From: Terebella lapidaria
Taxonomy: Eukaryota > Annelida > Polychaeta > Terebellida > Terebellidae
Length of the DNA: 64,000 nt
Reading direction: 5' to 3'
Assembly (NCBI GenBank): GCA_949152475.1
Contig: OX424562.1
Span: 22,382,209 to 22,446,208 of the forward strand
A program made the translations under genes and the position numbers. Under the pieces are notes generated by a model. The model was not told the DNA's origin. It did no database searches and saw only the letters and a program-made list of their open reading frames with translations. Below are positions 11,153-22,599 of this stretch, one piece after another. Position 1 is the first letter of the stretch; the number at the start of each line of letters is the position of its first letter.

Positions 11153-11660
11153 CTTTTAGGTTACCGAAGCTTTGGACCGATAACCTATTGCCATGGCGTT
11201 GCGTCCGGCGTCCGTCCGTCGTCGTCGTCGTCCGTCCACATTTTTATCTTTAAAGTTTAATGTCCAATCTTTCTGAAAATTTGGGAGAAGATACCTTGAA
11301 ATAATACGAGAAGGGGGTATTTTTAAATTTAAAAAAAAAAATGTTTTCCCAAATTCCAGCTGTTTTCGTCAAAATACGGTCAATTTTGAACTTTGGTGGC
11401 CATTTTCTCAAAAACTGTCTGATCAGATTTGAGATTTTCGTTTGAAAAGATTCTCCTTATGTACCTCTGTGATGTGTATAAGTTTGGTTGCCCTTGAATC
11501 GCCGGTCTGCGTATGGCGGCCATTTTGAATTTTCGACGGGTCTACGAAAAAAAAATTTCGGCCCAAATCGCATTACTATCCATTTTGGGCCATTTCTAGA
11601 CAACAACAAAATTTTACCCTTTGAAAAAAAATAAAGCTTAGAAATTGGCACTTTCAAATG

Positions 11661-13279
11661 AACTGGATGATAATCTACCACTGTTTTGTGGGAAACAACT
11701 TTCAACTTTTGCATCTGCTACTCCGGATGAGATCCAAGAGCTGATCAAAAGCTCAGCATCAAAGTCGTGTGACCTTGATCCGGTACCCACATATCTGTTG
11801 AAGGAGTGTACAGCTCAGTTTAGCTCGATCATAACTAGTATTGTCAACAAATCACTTGCCACCTCACATGTTCCACTATGTATGAAAAGGGCTCTCGTGT
11901 CTCCACTACTTAAAAAACGGGGTTTGGATGCAAATAACCTCGCCAATTATCGACCAGTTTCGAACTTGTCGTTTGTTTCAAAGATACTTGAAAAAGTTGT
12001 TTCCAGACGACTTCAATCTCACATAGATGAGCATGGGCTGCAAGATGCACATCAGTCAGCTTATCGCAAATTTCACTCTACGGAATCCGCTCTCCTCAAG
12101 GTTCAAAACGACATCAATACATCACTGGATAATGGCTCCGTCGTAGTACTTCTAATGTTGGACATGTCTGCTGCATTCGACACTATTGACCATGAAATTC
12201 TGTTGTCACGCTTGGAGAAAATGTACGGTGTCAAGGATACCGCACTTCAATGGATGTCATCATACATATCTGATAGATACCAAGCTGTTAACATCAATGG
12301 TGTGCAGTCGGAACCGAAACGTCTTCGATACGGTGTTCCACAAGGGTCAGTTTTGGGTCCCAAATTGTACTGTCTCTACACGAAGCCCTTATGTGACATT
12401 CTGCGCAGCCACAACATGATGTACCATTGCTACGCTGATGATTCACAGATATATATGTCTTTCAAGCCTAGTGATGACTGGGCAGTGTCGAAACTGGCTC
12501 TTGAGTCATGTATAGGTCAGGTTGCCAAATGGATGGAACTAAATATGTTGAAGCTTAACACAAACAAGACGGAACTCATGGTGTTCTGCTCGAAGCTGAA
12601 CAGTAGGTACGCAGATGGCCTCCATCTTGACGTGTGCGGGAGCACTATCACTCCCACTCAGACAGTGAAAAATCTCGGTATTGTCTGGGATAGAAACTTC
12701 ACAATGGAGGCCCAAGTAAATGCACTTACCAAATCATGCAATTACCAACTCAGGAACATTGGCCGTATTCGAAGGTACATTACTCAGGATGCTTGCAGAA
12801 CGTTAGTCAATGCCTTAGTGACTTCTAGGTTGGACTACGCCAACGCCTTGCTACACGGAGTACCTGACAACCTACTCTGTCGGTTGCAAAGGGTCCAGAA
12901 CTTAGCAGCCAGAATTATAACACAGACTTCTCGTTCAGCCCACATCAACCCGGTACTTCAGGCACTGCACTGGCTGCCAATTAAACAGAGGCTTGCGTAC
13001 AAGTTACTGCTCTACTGTTTCAAAGCTCTGCACGACATAGCACCATCGTACATCTGTGAACTTGTTAAGGAATATGTTCCTACTCGATCACTGCGTTCTC
13101 ATGGGAGAAGAATGTTGACTGTTTCCCAATCTAAAACTGTGACTTACGGAAGAAAGGCTTTCCAGTTCTCTGCACCGCCTCTGTGGAATATGTTACCTGA
13201 CTCTGTCAAAACAGCTCCATCACTGCGTGTTTTCAGGAAACTTTTAAAGACACATTTATTCAAATCAGTTTATTCTTAA
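11661..13279 (+). CDS. LINE ORF2 fragment: reverse transcriptase
   Basis: The frame is open without interruption to a TAA at 13,277-13,279. It is the C-terminal part of a non-LTR retrotransposon polyprotein that would copy element RNA into DNA at the target site. Motifs in order: SCDLDPVPTYLLK, NYRPVSNLSFVSKILEK, LDMSAAFDTIDHEIL (first catalytic Asp), GVPQGSVLGP, YADDSQIY (catalytic YADD), KLNTNKTEL, then a long C-terminal region with LQALHWLPIKQRLAYKLL, GRRMLTV and PPLWNMLPDSVKTAP, ending in KTHLFKS. The first residues of the open frame (from 11,645) come from the host repeat, so no native start exists. Absence of stops suggests a recent insertion. The apurinic endonuclease domain is missing, so the copy is not autonomous. 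Confidence 0.9.
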
Positions 13280-13418
13280 CTATTCAGTATCATTTTCTAG
13301 TCATTACCATTTATTATTGTATTTTATCATGTTTTTATATGTTTTATGTTAAGCGCTTTAGAGCAGTTAAACTGGATTTAGCGCTATACAAATGTTGTAT
13401 AATAATAATAATAATAAT
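11661..13418 (+). mobile_element. 5'-truncated LINE insertion (CR1/L2-like)
   Basis: The insertion interrupts a repeat that is uninterrupted at 13,838-13,875 (GAAATTGGCACTTTCAAATGGG then AGTCATATATGGCG). Short AAATG copies at 11,656-11,660 and 13,419-13,423 are the likely target-site duplication. The 3' end has AGCGCTTTAGAGCAG, GCGCTATACAAATG and an (ATA)n run at 13,399-13,418. The GCGCTATA signature plus a short simple-repeat tail is typical of CR1/L2-group LINEs. It lacks ORF1 and the endonuclease; insertion by target-primed reverse transcription with 5' truncation is inferred. Confidence 0.85.
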
Positions 13419-13839
13419 AAATGGGAAGTCATATATGGCGACTTGTGCAGTGACCTTGAATTTGCCCTTGGATGACCTTGAAAGGTCAAAACAGCCAGTT
13501 TGGGGTCGAAAAATGGCCAAATTTGCACCTTGTCTGTCTTTTCTCAAAAACTATCTGATCAGTTATGAGATTTTTGTTTAAAAAAATTCCCCTCATGTAT
13601 CTTTATGATGTGTGTAAGTTTTGTTGCCCTTGAATCGCCAGTCTCCGTGTGGTGGCCATTTTGAATTTTTGACGGGTCGGTGAAATAATATTTTTTTTTG
13701 CCCAAATCACATCACTATGCATTTTGGGTCATTTATAGGCAAACAAAATTTTTCACCCTTTGAAAAAAAAAATTGGACTTTTTTCCTTCACAATGGGAGC
13801 TGCCAGAACTGTACTCCTAGAACGCCTGAAGATAGAACT

Positions 13840-14420
13840 TAGAAATTGGCACTTTCAAATGGGTAGTCATATATGGCGACTTGTATGGTGACCTTGAATT
13901 TGACCTTTGATGTCAAAACAACCATTTCGGGGTAAATAAATGCCCAGATTTGCCTCTACAAATGAAATGCGTGTAAATAGAGCTGAAGTTTGCATCATGA
14001 GCATTATAGGAAGTCATATATGGAACAACTGATGATGACCTTACCTCAGATGACCTTGAGTGCTAAATGTCCGATGTGAAATGTGTAAATTAGCCACCGA
14101 GTCTTAAACACTTGCACATACAGGTTAGGATCGTGTATATGCTTACAAGAAGTCATGTATTTATAGCACATCTCTTGGAAACCTTGAATTGGACCTTATA
14201 TATGACCTTGAAATCCAAATCTCACAACCTTGACTGACCTGACATGTGTAAATTGGCCTCTACAGACAAAATACTTGTTGATAGAGCTTATATGTTTGTA
14301 ATATGAACATATATGAAGTCATATGCAGCATACGTAATGGTGATATTGCAGTTCACAAAGATGACCTTGATTGGTAAATCTCAAAATCATGTGTCACTTG
14401 CAATGCTTAAAGCCAAAATT
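13840..14420 (+). repeat. TGACCTTGA-rich degenerate repeats
   Basis: Three to four diverged units of roughly 130-190 bp, each with a GTCATATAT-type stretch, one to three TGACCTTGA motifs and GTGTAAATTRGCC. They form the distal part of the TIR element ending at 14,433. No gene is seen. Confidence 0.65.
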
Positions 14421-14589
14421 GTTCGGTAACTTATCTCAGCCCTAGGGCTAATTTTTGCAATAGAAGTCTGAAATTTGGTAGGAAGTTGCCGTTTGACCAA
14501 ATATAAATAATAAGTTGTGTAATTGAGATCGCGACAGGAGTTTCATTGTTAATACTATTCTTGTTTTAGCCGCTTCATGTTTGAAGCAC

Positions 14590-15184
14590 TGCATTGCATG
14601 GCAACGCTCTCATCCATTGTGTCTCGAGCTTGGGGTTGTAATACTCCCAAGCCGCTTTGTATGTTCGGAGTTGTCTCAGAGCTAGCAAAGCTAGAGGACG
14701 ACGAGTGAGCTCGGCCATGAGCTCCACGTTCCTTTCATCCGGCTAGAAGTGGGCCGTAAGGCCCCGGGAACAATTTCCAATCGGGGGCCCAGAAGGGGGA
14801 CCGTGCTGATTCTGGGCTCATCCACGTGATCACCGGTCTCTCGCCCTGGGATGGTGCGACACAGGCTCTGGCAGACTGTCGGACTGTCCAGGGTTCTATC
14901 TCTATGGCAGTGCCGTCGGCGAGGCCGGGTAGCAAAACGCCCACGTGCACGGGTTCTGGGGCGCCGCTCCCATAGCGTCTCAGGCTCCACACAATGGGCT
15001 ACATTCCATAACTGATGTATGATGTATTTTGTATGTCTATGATGAGTTATGATGTGATGTATGACGGCCTGATTCATCCGGACGGACTGCTACCTGGTTG
15101 TAGTTCTGGTAATCACGATGCCCTCATCGTGATGCCCTCAGCGCGGGGCGCTTGCGCCCTAGGTAGCGGGCGTCAAGCGTTACA
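14590..15184 (+). mobile_element. Possible 5' LTR of a Gypsy-like element
   Basis: The GC content rises sharply here and the segment ends in GTTACA directly before a primer-binding-like site, as expected of an LTR 3' edge. The left edge cannot be fixed (several TGT starts between 14,578 and 14,671 are possible) and no second LTR is visible in the window. A short direct repeat of ATGCCCTC lies near 15,116-15,138. Confidence 0.3.
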
Positions 15185-15185
15185 T

Positions 15186-15198
15186 TGGTGCCGTGACC
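15186..15198 (+). other. Primer-binding-site-like sequence
   Basis: TGGTGCCGTGACC lies one base after a CA dinucleotide. TGG-starting sequences of this kind pair with the 3' end of a tRNA and prime minus-strand DNA synthesis in LTR retrotransposons. The tRNA species is not determined. Confidence 0.5.
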
Positions 15199-15319
15199 AG
15201 GGTCAGTCTGACGGCGTTCCATTGTAGCCTACTGTCGTAGTGTCTTTGCTCCTAAGTCCCTGGGGACTGCCTGCTTTCCTCTGGGATAATCTAAAATAAA
15301 GAGACGCAAGATAATTCAA

Positions 15320-17297
15320 TATGAATCAAAGCCATGATTGTGTCTCAACACACCCGCTCCCAGGACAACCGGGAGCTAACCCAGGATGACTCCAGTCAGG
15401 ACCGAAACCAGTCAGCGGAGCCGTCACCGGCGTCCTGGACTCTGTCTGTGGACGAGTTGAACCCTGCGGGGTGTGCTGCCACAGGATGTCCCATCCAGCG
15501 TTACAGACGCCATGGGCGGGTCCGGAGACGGATTCACCCCATGCCTTCCTCAGTCCGGACTGCCGCGCTTTCCGGTACTCTTTCCCCCGACACCTCTGGA
15601 TGCGATGACGCGAGTGCCAGTGACTGCGCTGATGCCCGGACAGATGGATAATCTGTTCCGACTTCCCCAGCCAGCCGGGTTGACCCCCTTGCGGACCCCT
15701 GGTCCAGCTGCCGGAGGTGGCGGACCGGCTATCCTAAGAGCAGTGGAACAGCTCACTGACTCGCTGAATGAACTGGCTCCCGATGGCTGCTATGACCCCG
15801 GCCAATCACCCCATGTGGGACGATCAGATCACAGGACGCGCTCGCCTTCTCAATGACACCGGCCCTCTGCTGAGCGGCTGACGGAGAGGGAGCGGCGGTT
15901 AATCCATATTGTGCTGGACGAATATAAGTGCAGTCAACCTGCCGCACCGAGCACGACTTCTGTGGTCGCCCCCACACCAGTGATGAACGGTCCGTCGGTA
16001 ACACCCCTGGTATGTCCGGGCCCGCAGCTGCCGGTTACCCATGTCATGGGACCTGCGCCTGTGCCACGGCTTGAAGGGACCACGCTAGCTACTGCTTCTG
16101 CTGTTCTGGCAGCTGGAGCCCTGGCCACGTGATCCTATCCTATCCTATCGGCCCCGAGCTACGTCGGCAACCCCGCTTCGCCTGCATTCTATCTGTTGGG
16201 ATCAGCAGGGGCTCCTTCCACACTGAGTTAAAGTGGGATGTTTGCAGGGTTTTCCCTGCTGGCAGCACCAAATTATCCAGTGCCCACGTCCGTGGCCTAC
16301 GAACCTACCGCCGCAGGTAGAGCCGATGCTTGGTCTGCCCCCTCTTATCCACTGGCCTCGGGTCTGGATCAGAAACCCAAGGGCGCTATCCGTGCGACCG
16401 GAAGCCGGGCCAGTCAGCTTGGCGCAAGCGGTTCAATGAGGACAACGCTGATCTGGAGGACTGCCTCCTTTAGCTCTGGAAAACTGCTGTTTACAAGGGT
16501 TGGACCCAGCAACAAGCTGGGCACATTCTCTCAGGCAGCCTGGAGGGCAAGGCTCTCCGGGTGATGTCCTGTTTGCCGCCAGTGAACGCTACGTTCACTG
16601 AGGTTGCTGAGCAACTTCGTTTACTGTTCATGCCGACGACTAACAAGTGGATGTACGAGAAACAGCTCAAGGCTCGTCATCGCTTGCCAATAGAGGAAGT
16701 TACCGACTACACGTTCAACCTACAGGTACTTGTCTGCAGAGCCTACCCAGAAGAACCGGCGAGTAGGTTCGAGCCAATGCTGATCGAAGCGGACGATGGA
16801 GGAGGCTATCAACTCCGTGCTAGCGATAGAGGCAGCTGTCCGCTCCAGACAGATGCCTCCCTCCCGGCCTCCGCCGTCGATCGCTTCGTCGCTGGCCGCT
16901 GCTCCTCCTGCAAAAGCATCACGAGTGGGTTGGTGTGTCCGCGTCGCCTATGGTGGCGCCGGTGCAAGCGAATCTGGCCGCGGCATCATACTTTTCCCCG
17001 GATGAGTATGATGTCGAAGAATATGATTTCAGCGCTGCGCAGATGATTGCGCACTGTGCTGGGATTGAAGCTCCGGGACGCATAGATTACTGCGCGATCA
17101 CCTTCAGACCTAAGGCCTACCGGCCCTGCTACTTCTGCGAAAAACAGGGCCACTTCTGGTTACAGTGTCTGGAGTTGCTCGAACGCCTACGGGTCAGTGG
17201 CTATAAAGGCAGCTTGTCTGAGCCCCGCCAGAGGAACTCAAACTTCCGCCCCGGTCCTCCGGGACAGAGGCGGCAACCCTCTCGTGAGGGGAACTGA
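15320..17297 (+). pseudogene. Broken gag of a Gypsy-like retrotransposon
   Basis: Gag packages the element RNA. Several frames carry pieces in order. The first (15,334-15,470) and second (about 15,473-15,856) are Pro/Ser/Gly-rich with an AVEQLTDSLNEL stretch. A capsid-like core at about 16,411-16,830 shows NEDNADLEDCLL, a TAG stop at 16,471-16,473, then WKTAVYKGWTQQQAGHIL and VTDYTFNLQVLVCRAYP. A zinc-knuckle region follows (16,935-17,297). Frame changes near 15,470, 16,140-16,410 and 16,830-16,930 plus the internal stop show that it is dead. GC content is far above the flanks, unlike the rest of the window, which suggests a separate origin. Assignment to Ty3/Gypsy rests on order gag-zinc knuckle-protease and sequence style. 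Confidence 0.75.
17127..17168 (+). other. CCHC zinc knuckle in gag
   Basis: Encodes CYFCEKQGHFWLQC, which fits CX2CX4HX4C exactly. This is the nucleic-acid-binding motif of retroviral-type nucleocapsids, and its position just before the protease is as expected. Confidence 0.9.
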
Positions 17298-17420
17298 AAT
17301 CGGACGTGGTGGCGACCAACACTGCGTCCGAGGACAGTTGTCCTGTGGCACCTGCAGCTGCCCCACCCGCTGACGAGCCGGACGATTCTCAAGTAGATAT
17401 AACTCCTATGGGAGTGGTCC

Positions 17421-18147
17421 TTGAGGATACATCTAGTTCCTCCACAGCTGAGGCAGAAAACGAGGACTCTGTATCGGAAACCAGTGCACCGGGTGACCTC
17501 GGTCATCCAACGTGCGCATTGTTTATGGACCCCTGCTGGTACCTGCCCTTCGCCATTTGGGTGGGAGCCGGTGCGGTTCCTTGACGACTCTGGTTCAGAG
17601 GTCACCCTCGTCGCCACGGGGACCTATAAACGGGAACCCACTTTCCGCAGCATGGAGCCGCGGGATCCTGGCAGGTACAAGCTATACGGTGCGGGTAACA
17701 ACAATATCCGTATCCACAGACTGATCGACCTCTCAGTCAACCTTGGAGGTATCACCTACACTACAGAGGCGATCGTCGCGGATATCGGGGCAGCTGGGAT
17801 CATTGGAATGAGCTTTTTATGGATCCACCGGGTGATCGCAAACTCAAGTTCCGGCGAACTCCGGATAGAGAGACATATATTATCTCTTCTGCCAGGGTCC
17901 GTCTCGCTCATTCCAGCTCAGGGTGGCGTGCATCAGGGTAGTGCTGCCCCTAAGCGAGATGATCGCCAAGGTCAGACTGCGCCACCTGCACATGATCCTC
18001 GACGGTCGCCCTTGCATAGTATAACCTGCGAGTAACTTCGCCCGGGATACGGGACTTGCACTAGGGGGGAATTTGGACAAGTCCGACACTTGTGCGATGC
18101 CCATTCTCGTGGTGAATCCCACCGAGGCTACAGCTGTAATACGCCGC
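17421..18147 (+). pseudogene. Retropepsin-like protease and start of pol, truncated
   Basis: One frame (17,421-18,035) carries FLDDSGSEVTLVATG with the catalytic DSG at 17,586-17,594, and 60-odd codons later VADIGAAGIIGMSFL, the second conserved protease segment (hydrophobic-G-M-x-F-L). This matches pepsin-fold proteases that cleave Gag-Pol. In another frame near 18,070-18,140 a CAMPILVVNPTEATAV stretch resembles the protease-RT linker of Gypsy elements. No reverse transcriptase, RNase H or integrase follows, because the minisatellite begins at 18,148. Frameshift near 18,030 and loss of pol make it inactive. Confidence 0.7.
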
Positions 18148-21100
18148 AGTGGACAAAGTCAGACCTCCCGTGAAGTATGAAGTGCTCACAATGGACAGAG
18201 TCAGACCTCTCGTGAAGTGTAAAGTGGTCACAATGGACAGAGTCAGACCTGCCGTTAAGTGTCAAGTGGTCACAATGGACAGAGTCAGACCTACCATTAA
18301 GTGTAAAGTGGTCACAGTGGACAGAGTCAGACCTCCCGTTAAGTGTAAAGTGGTCACAATGGACAGAGTCAGACCTCTCGCTAAGTGTGAAGTGGTCACT
18401 GTGGACGGAGTCAGACCTCCCGTTAAGTGTAAAGTGGTCACTGTGGACAGAGTCAGATTTCCCGTTAAGTGTAAAGTGGTCACAATGGACAGAGTCATAC
18501 TTCCCGTTAAGTGTAAAGTGGTCACTGTGGACAGAGTCAGACCTGCCGTTAAGTGTAAAGTGGTCACAATGGACAGAGCCAGACCTCCCGTTAAGTGTAA
18601 AGTAGTCACAATGGACAGAGTCAGACCTCCCGTTAAGTGTAAAGTGGTCACAATGGACAGAGCCAGACCTCCCGTTAAGTGTAGGGTGGTCACAGTGGAC
18701 AGAGTCAGACCTCCCGTTAGGTGTAAAGTGGTCACAATGGACAGAGTCAGACCTCCCGTTAAGTGTAAAGTGGTCACTGTGGACAGAGTCAGACCTCCCG
18801 TTAATTGTAGAGTGGTCACTGTGGACAGAGCCAGACCTCCCGTTAAGTGTAAAGTGGTCACAGTGGACAGAGTCAGACCTCCCGTTAAGTGTAAAGTGGT
18901 CACAATGGACAGAGTCGAACATCCCGTTAAGTGTAAAGTAGTCACAATGAACAGAGTCAGACCTCCCGTTAAGTGTAAAGTGGTCACAATGGACAGAGTC
19001 AGACCTTCTGTTAAGTGTAAAGTGGTCACTGTGGACAGAGTCAGACCTTCCGTTAAATGTAAAGTGGTCACAATGGACAGTCAGACCTCCCGTTAAGTGT
19101 AAAGTGGTCACAATGGGCAGAGTCAGACCTCCCGTTAAGTGTAAAGTGGTTACAGTGGACAGAGTCAGACTTCCCGTTAAGTGTATGGTGGTCACAATGG
19201 ACAGAGTGAGATCTCCCGTTAAGTGTAAAGTGGTCACAATGGACAGAGCCAGACCTCCCGTTAAGTGTAGGGTGCTCACAGTGGACAGAATCAGACCTCC
19301 CGTTAAGTGTAAAGTGGTCACAATGGACAGAGTCAGACCTCCCGTTAAGTGTAAAGTGGTCCCAATGGACAGAGTCAGACCTCCCGGTAAGTGTAAAGTG
19401 GTCACAGTGGACAGAGTCAGACTTCCCGTTAAGTGTATAGTGGTCACAATGGCGGAGTGAGACCTCCCGTTAAAGGTAAAGTGGTCACAATGGACAGAGC
19501 CAGACCTCCCGTTAAGTGTAGGGTGGTCACAGTGAACAGAGTCAGACCTCCCGTTAAGTGTAAAGTGGTCACAATGGACAGAGTCAGACCTCCCGTTAAG
19601 TGTAAAGTAGTCACAATGGACAGAGTCAGACCTCCCGTTAAGTGTAAAGTGGTCACAATGGACAGAATCAGACCTCCCGTTAAGTGTAAAGTGGTCACTG
19701 TGGACAGAGTCAGACCTCCCGTTAATTGTAGAGTGGTCACTGTGGACAGAGCCAGACCTCCCGTTAAGTGTAAAGTGGTGACAGTGGATAGAGTCAGACC
19801 TCCCGTTAAGTGTAAAGTGGTCACAATGGACAGAGTCAGACCTCCCGTTAAGTGTAAAGTGGTCACTGTGGACAGAGTCAGACCTCCCATTAATTGTAGA
19901 GTGGTCACTGTGGACAGAGCCAGACCTCCCGTTAAGTGTAAAGTGGTGGCAGTAGATAGAGTAAGACCTCCCGTTAAGTGTAAAGTGGTCACAATGGACA
20001 GAATCAGACCTCCCGTTAAGTGTAAAGTGGTCACTGTGGACAGAGCCAGACCTCCCGTTAAGTGTAAAGTGGTCACAGTGGACAGAGTCAGACCTACCAT
20101 TAAGTGTAAAGTGGTCACAGTGGACAGAGTCAGACCTCCCGTTAAGTGTAAAGTGGTCACAATGGACAGAGTCGAACATCCCGTTAAGTGTAAAGTAGTC
20201 ACAATGAACAGAGTCAGACCTCCCGTTAAGTGTAAAGTGGTCACAATGGACAGAGCCAGACCTCCCGTTAAGTGTAGGGTGGTCACAGTGAACAGAGTCA
20301 GACCTCCCGTTAAGTGTAAAGTGGTCACAATGGACAGAGTCAGACCTCCCGTTATGTGTAAAGTAGTCACAATGGACAGAGTCAGACCTCCCGTTAAGTG
20401 TAAAGTGGTCACAATGGACAGAGTCAGACCTCCCGTTAAGTGTAAAGTGGTCACTGTGGACAGAGTCAGACCTCCCATTAATTGTAGAGTGGTCACTGTG
20501 GACAGAGCCAGACCTCCCGTTAAGTGTAAAGTGGTGACAGTGGATAGAGTAAGACCTCCCGTTAAGTGTAAAGTGGTCACAATGGACAGATTCAGACCTC
20601 CCGTTAAGTGTAAAGTGGTCACTGTGGACAGAGTCAGACCTCCCGTTAATTGTAGAGTGGTCACTGTGGACAGAGCCAGACCTCCCGTTAAGTGTAAAGT
20701 GGTCACAGTGGACAGAGTCAGACCTACCATTAAGTGTAAAGTGGTCACAGTGGACAGAGTCAGACCTCCCGTTAAGTGTAAAGTGGTCACAATGGACAGA
20801 GTCGAACATCCCGTTAAGTGTAAAGTAGTCACAATGAACAGAGTCAGACCTCCCGTTAAGTGTAAAGTGGTCACAATGGACAGAGTCAGACCTTCCGTTA
20901 AGTGTAAAGTGGTCACTGTGGACAGAGTCAGACCTTCCGTTAAATGTAAAGTGGTCACAATGGACAGTCAGACCTCCCGTTAAGTGTAAAGTGGTCACAA
21001 TGGGCAGAGTCAGACCTCCCGTTAGGTGTAAAGTGGTCACAGTGGACAGAGTCAGACTTCCCGTTAAGTGTATGGTGGTCACAATGGACAGAGTGAGACC

Positions 21101-22596
21101 TCCCGTTAAGTGTAAAGTGGTCACAATGGACAGAGCCAGACCTCCTGTTAAGTGTAGGGTGCTCACAGTGGACAGAGTCAGACCTCCCGTTAAGTGTAAA
21201 GTGGTCACAATGGACAGAGTCAGACCTCCCGTTAAGTGTAAAGTGGTCACAATGGACAGAGTCAGACCTCCCGTTAAGTGTAAAGTGGTCACTGTGGACA
21301 GAGTCAGACCTCCCGTTAATTGTAGAGTGGTCACTGTGGACAGAGCCAGACCTCCCGTTAAGTGTAAAGTAGTCTCAATGGACAGAGTCGGACCTCCTGT
21401 TAAGTGTAAAGTAGTCACAATGAACAGAGTCAGACCTCCCGTTAAGTGTAAAGTGCTCACAATGGACAGAGTCAGACCTCCCGTTAAGTGTAAAGTGGTC
21501 ACAATGGACAGAGTCAGACCTCCCGTTAAGTGTAAAGTGGTCACAATGGACAGAGTCAGACCTCCCGTTAAGTGTAAAGTGGTCACAGTGGACAGAGTCA
21601 GACTTCCCGTTAAGTGTATAGTGGTCACAATGGCGGAGTGAGACCTCCCGTTAAAGGTAAAGTGGTCACAATGGACAGAGCCAGACCTCCCGTTAAGTGT
21701 AGGGTGGTCACAGTGAACAGAGTCAGACCTCCCGTTAAGTGTAAAGTGGTCACAATGGGCAGAGTCAGACCTCCCGTTAAGTGTAAAGTAGTCACAATGG
21801 ACAGAGTCAGACCTCCCGTTAAGTGTAAAGTGGTTACAATGGACAGAATCAGACCTCCCGTTAAGTGTAAAGTGGTCACAATGGACAGAGTCAGACCTCC
21901 CGTTAAGTGTAAAGTGGTCACAATGGACAGAGTCAGGCCTCCCGTTAAGTGTAAAGTGGTCACAATGGACAGAGTCAGACCTCCCGGTAAGTGTAAAGTG
22001 GTCACATTGGACATAGTCAGACCTCCTGTTCAGTGTAAAGTAGTCACAATGGACAGAGTCAGACCTCCCGTTAAGTGTAAAGTAGTCACAATGGACAGAG
22101 TCAGACCTCCCGTTAAGTGTAAAGTGATCACAGTGGACAGAGTCAGACCTCCCGGTAAGTGTAAAGTAGTCACAATGGACAGAGTCGGACCTCCCGTTAA
22201 GTGTAAAGTAGTCACAATGAACAGAGTCAGACCTCCTGTTAAGTGTAAAGTGGTCACAATGGACAGAGTCAGACCTCCCGTTAAGTGTAAAGTGGTCACA
22301 TTGGACATAGTCAGACCTCCTGTTCAGTGTAAAGTAGTCACAATGGACAGAGTCAGACCTCCCGTTAAGTGTAAAGTAGTCACAATGGACAGAGTCAGAC
22401 CTCCCGTTAAGTGTAAAGTGGTCACAATGGACAGAGTCAGACCTCCCGTTAATTGTAGAGTGGTCACAATGGACAGAGTCAGACCTCCCGTTAAGTGTAA
22501 AGTGGTCACAATGGACAGAGCCAGACCTCCCGTTAAGTGTAGGGTGGTCACAGTGAACAGAGTCAGACCTCCCGTTAAGTGTAAAGTGGTCACACT
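18148..22596. repeat. 42-bp minisatellite, about 106 copies
   Basis: A continuous 4.45-kb array of a 42-bp unit. Key pieces of the plus-strand unit are GTCAGACCTCC, CCGTTAAGTGTAAAGTG and GTCACAATGGACAGA. Variants include CAGTGGAC, CTGTGGAC, GCCAGACC, TTAATTGTAGAG and TTAAGTGTAGGG. A 2-bp deletion unit lies near 19,077 and again at about 20,964; a 1-bp deletion unit lies near 19,450 and 21,631. Because 42 is a multiple of three and the unit has no stop in four of six frames, long open frames arise: VRPPVKCKVVTMDR repeats on plus and SDSVHCDHFTLNGR repeats on minus, the latter in a 1,539-codon frame (18,128-22,747). These are expected by-products of the repeat, and no start context, splice signal or homologous domain supports a protein. 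Confidence 0.97.
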
Positions 22597-22599
22597 GAC

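Larger units (their letters stand above)
11157..14433. mobile_element. Non-autonomous TIR element split by a LINE
   Basis: The left end TAGGTTACCGAAGC and the right end TTCGGTAACTTA form imperfect inverted termini. Next to the left end is CCGTCCGTCGTCGTCGTCGT; the related element at 60,985-61,796 carries GACGGACGACGGACG next to its equivalent end. The internal sequence is the CAAAATGGCCGCC/AAGGTCA module in reverse orientation, followed by TGACCTTGA-rich repeats to 14.4 kb. Removing the inserted LINE leaves an element of about 1.5 kb without coding capacity. Confidence 0.55.

Noticed and set aside
18148..22596. CRISPR array
   Set aside because: There are no unique spacers: the whole 42-bp unit repeats with point variants, and the setting is eukaryotic transposon DNA.
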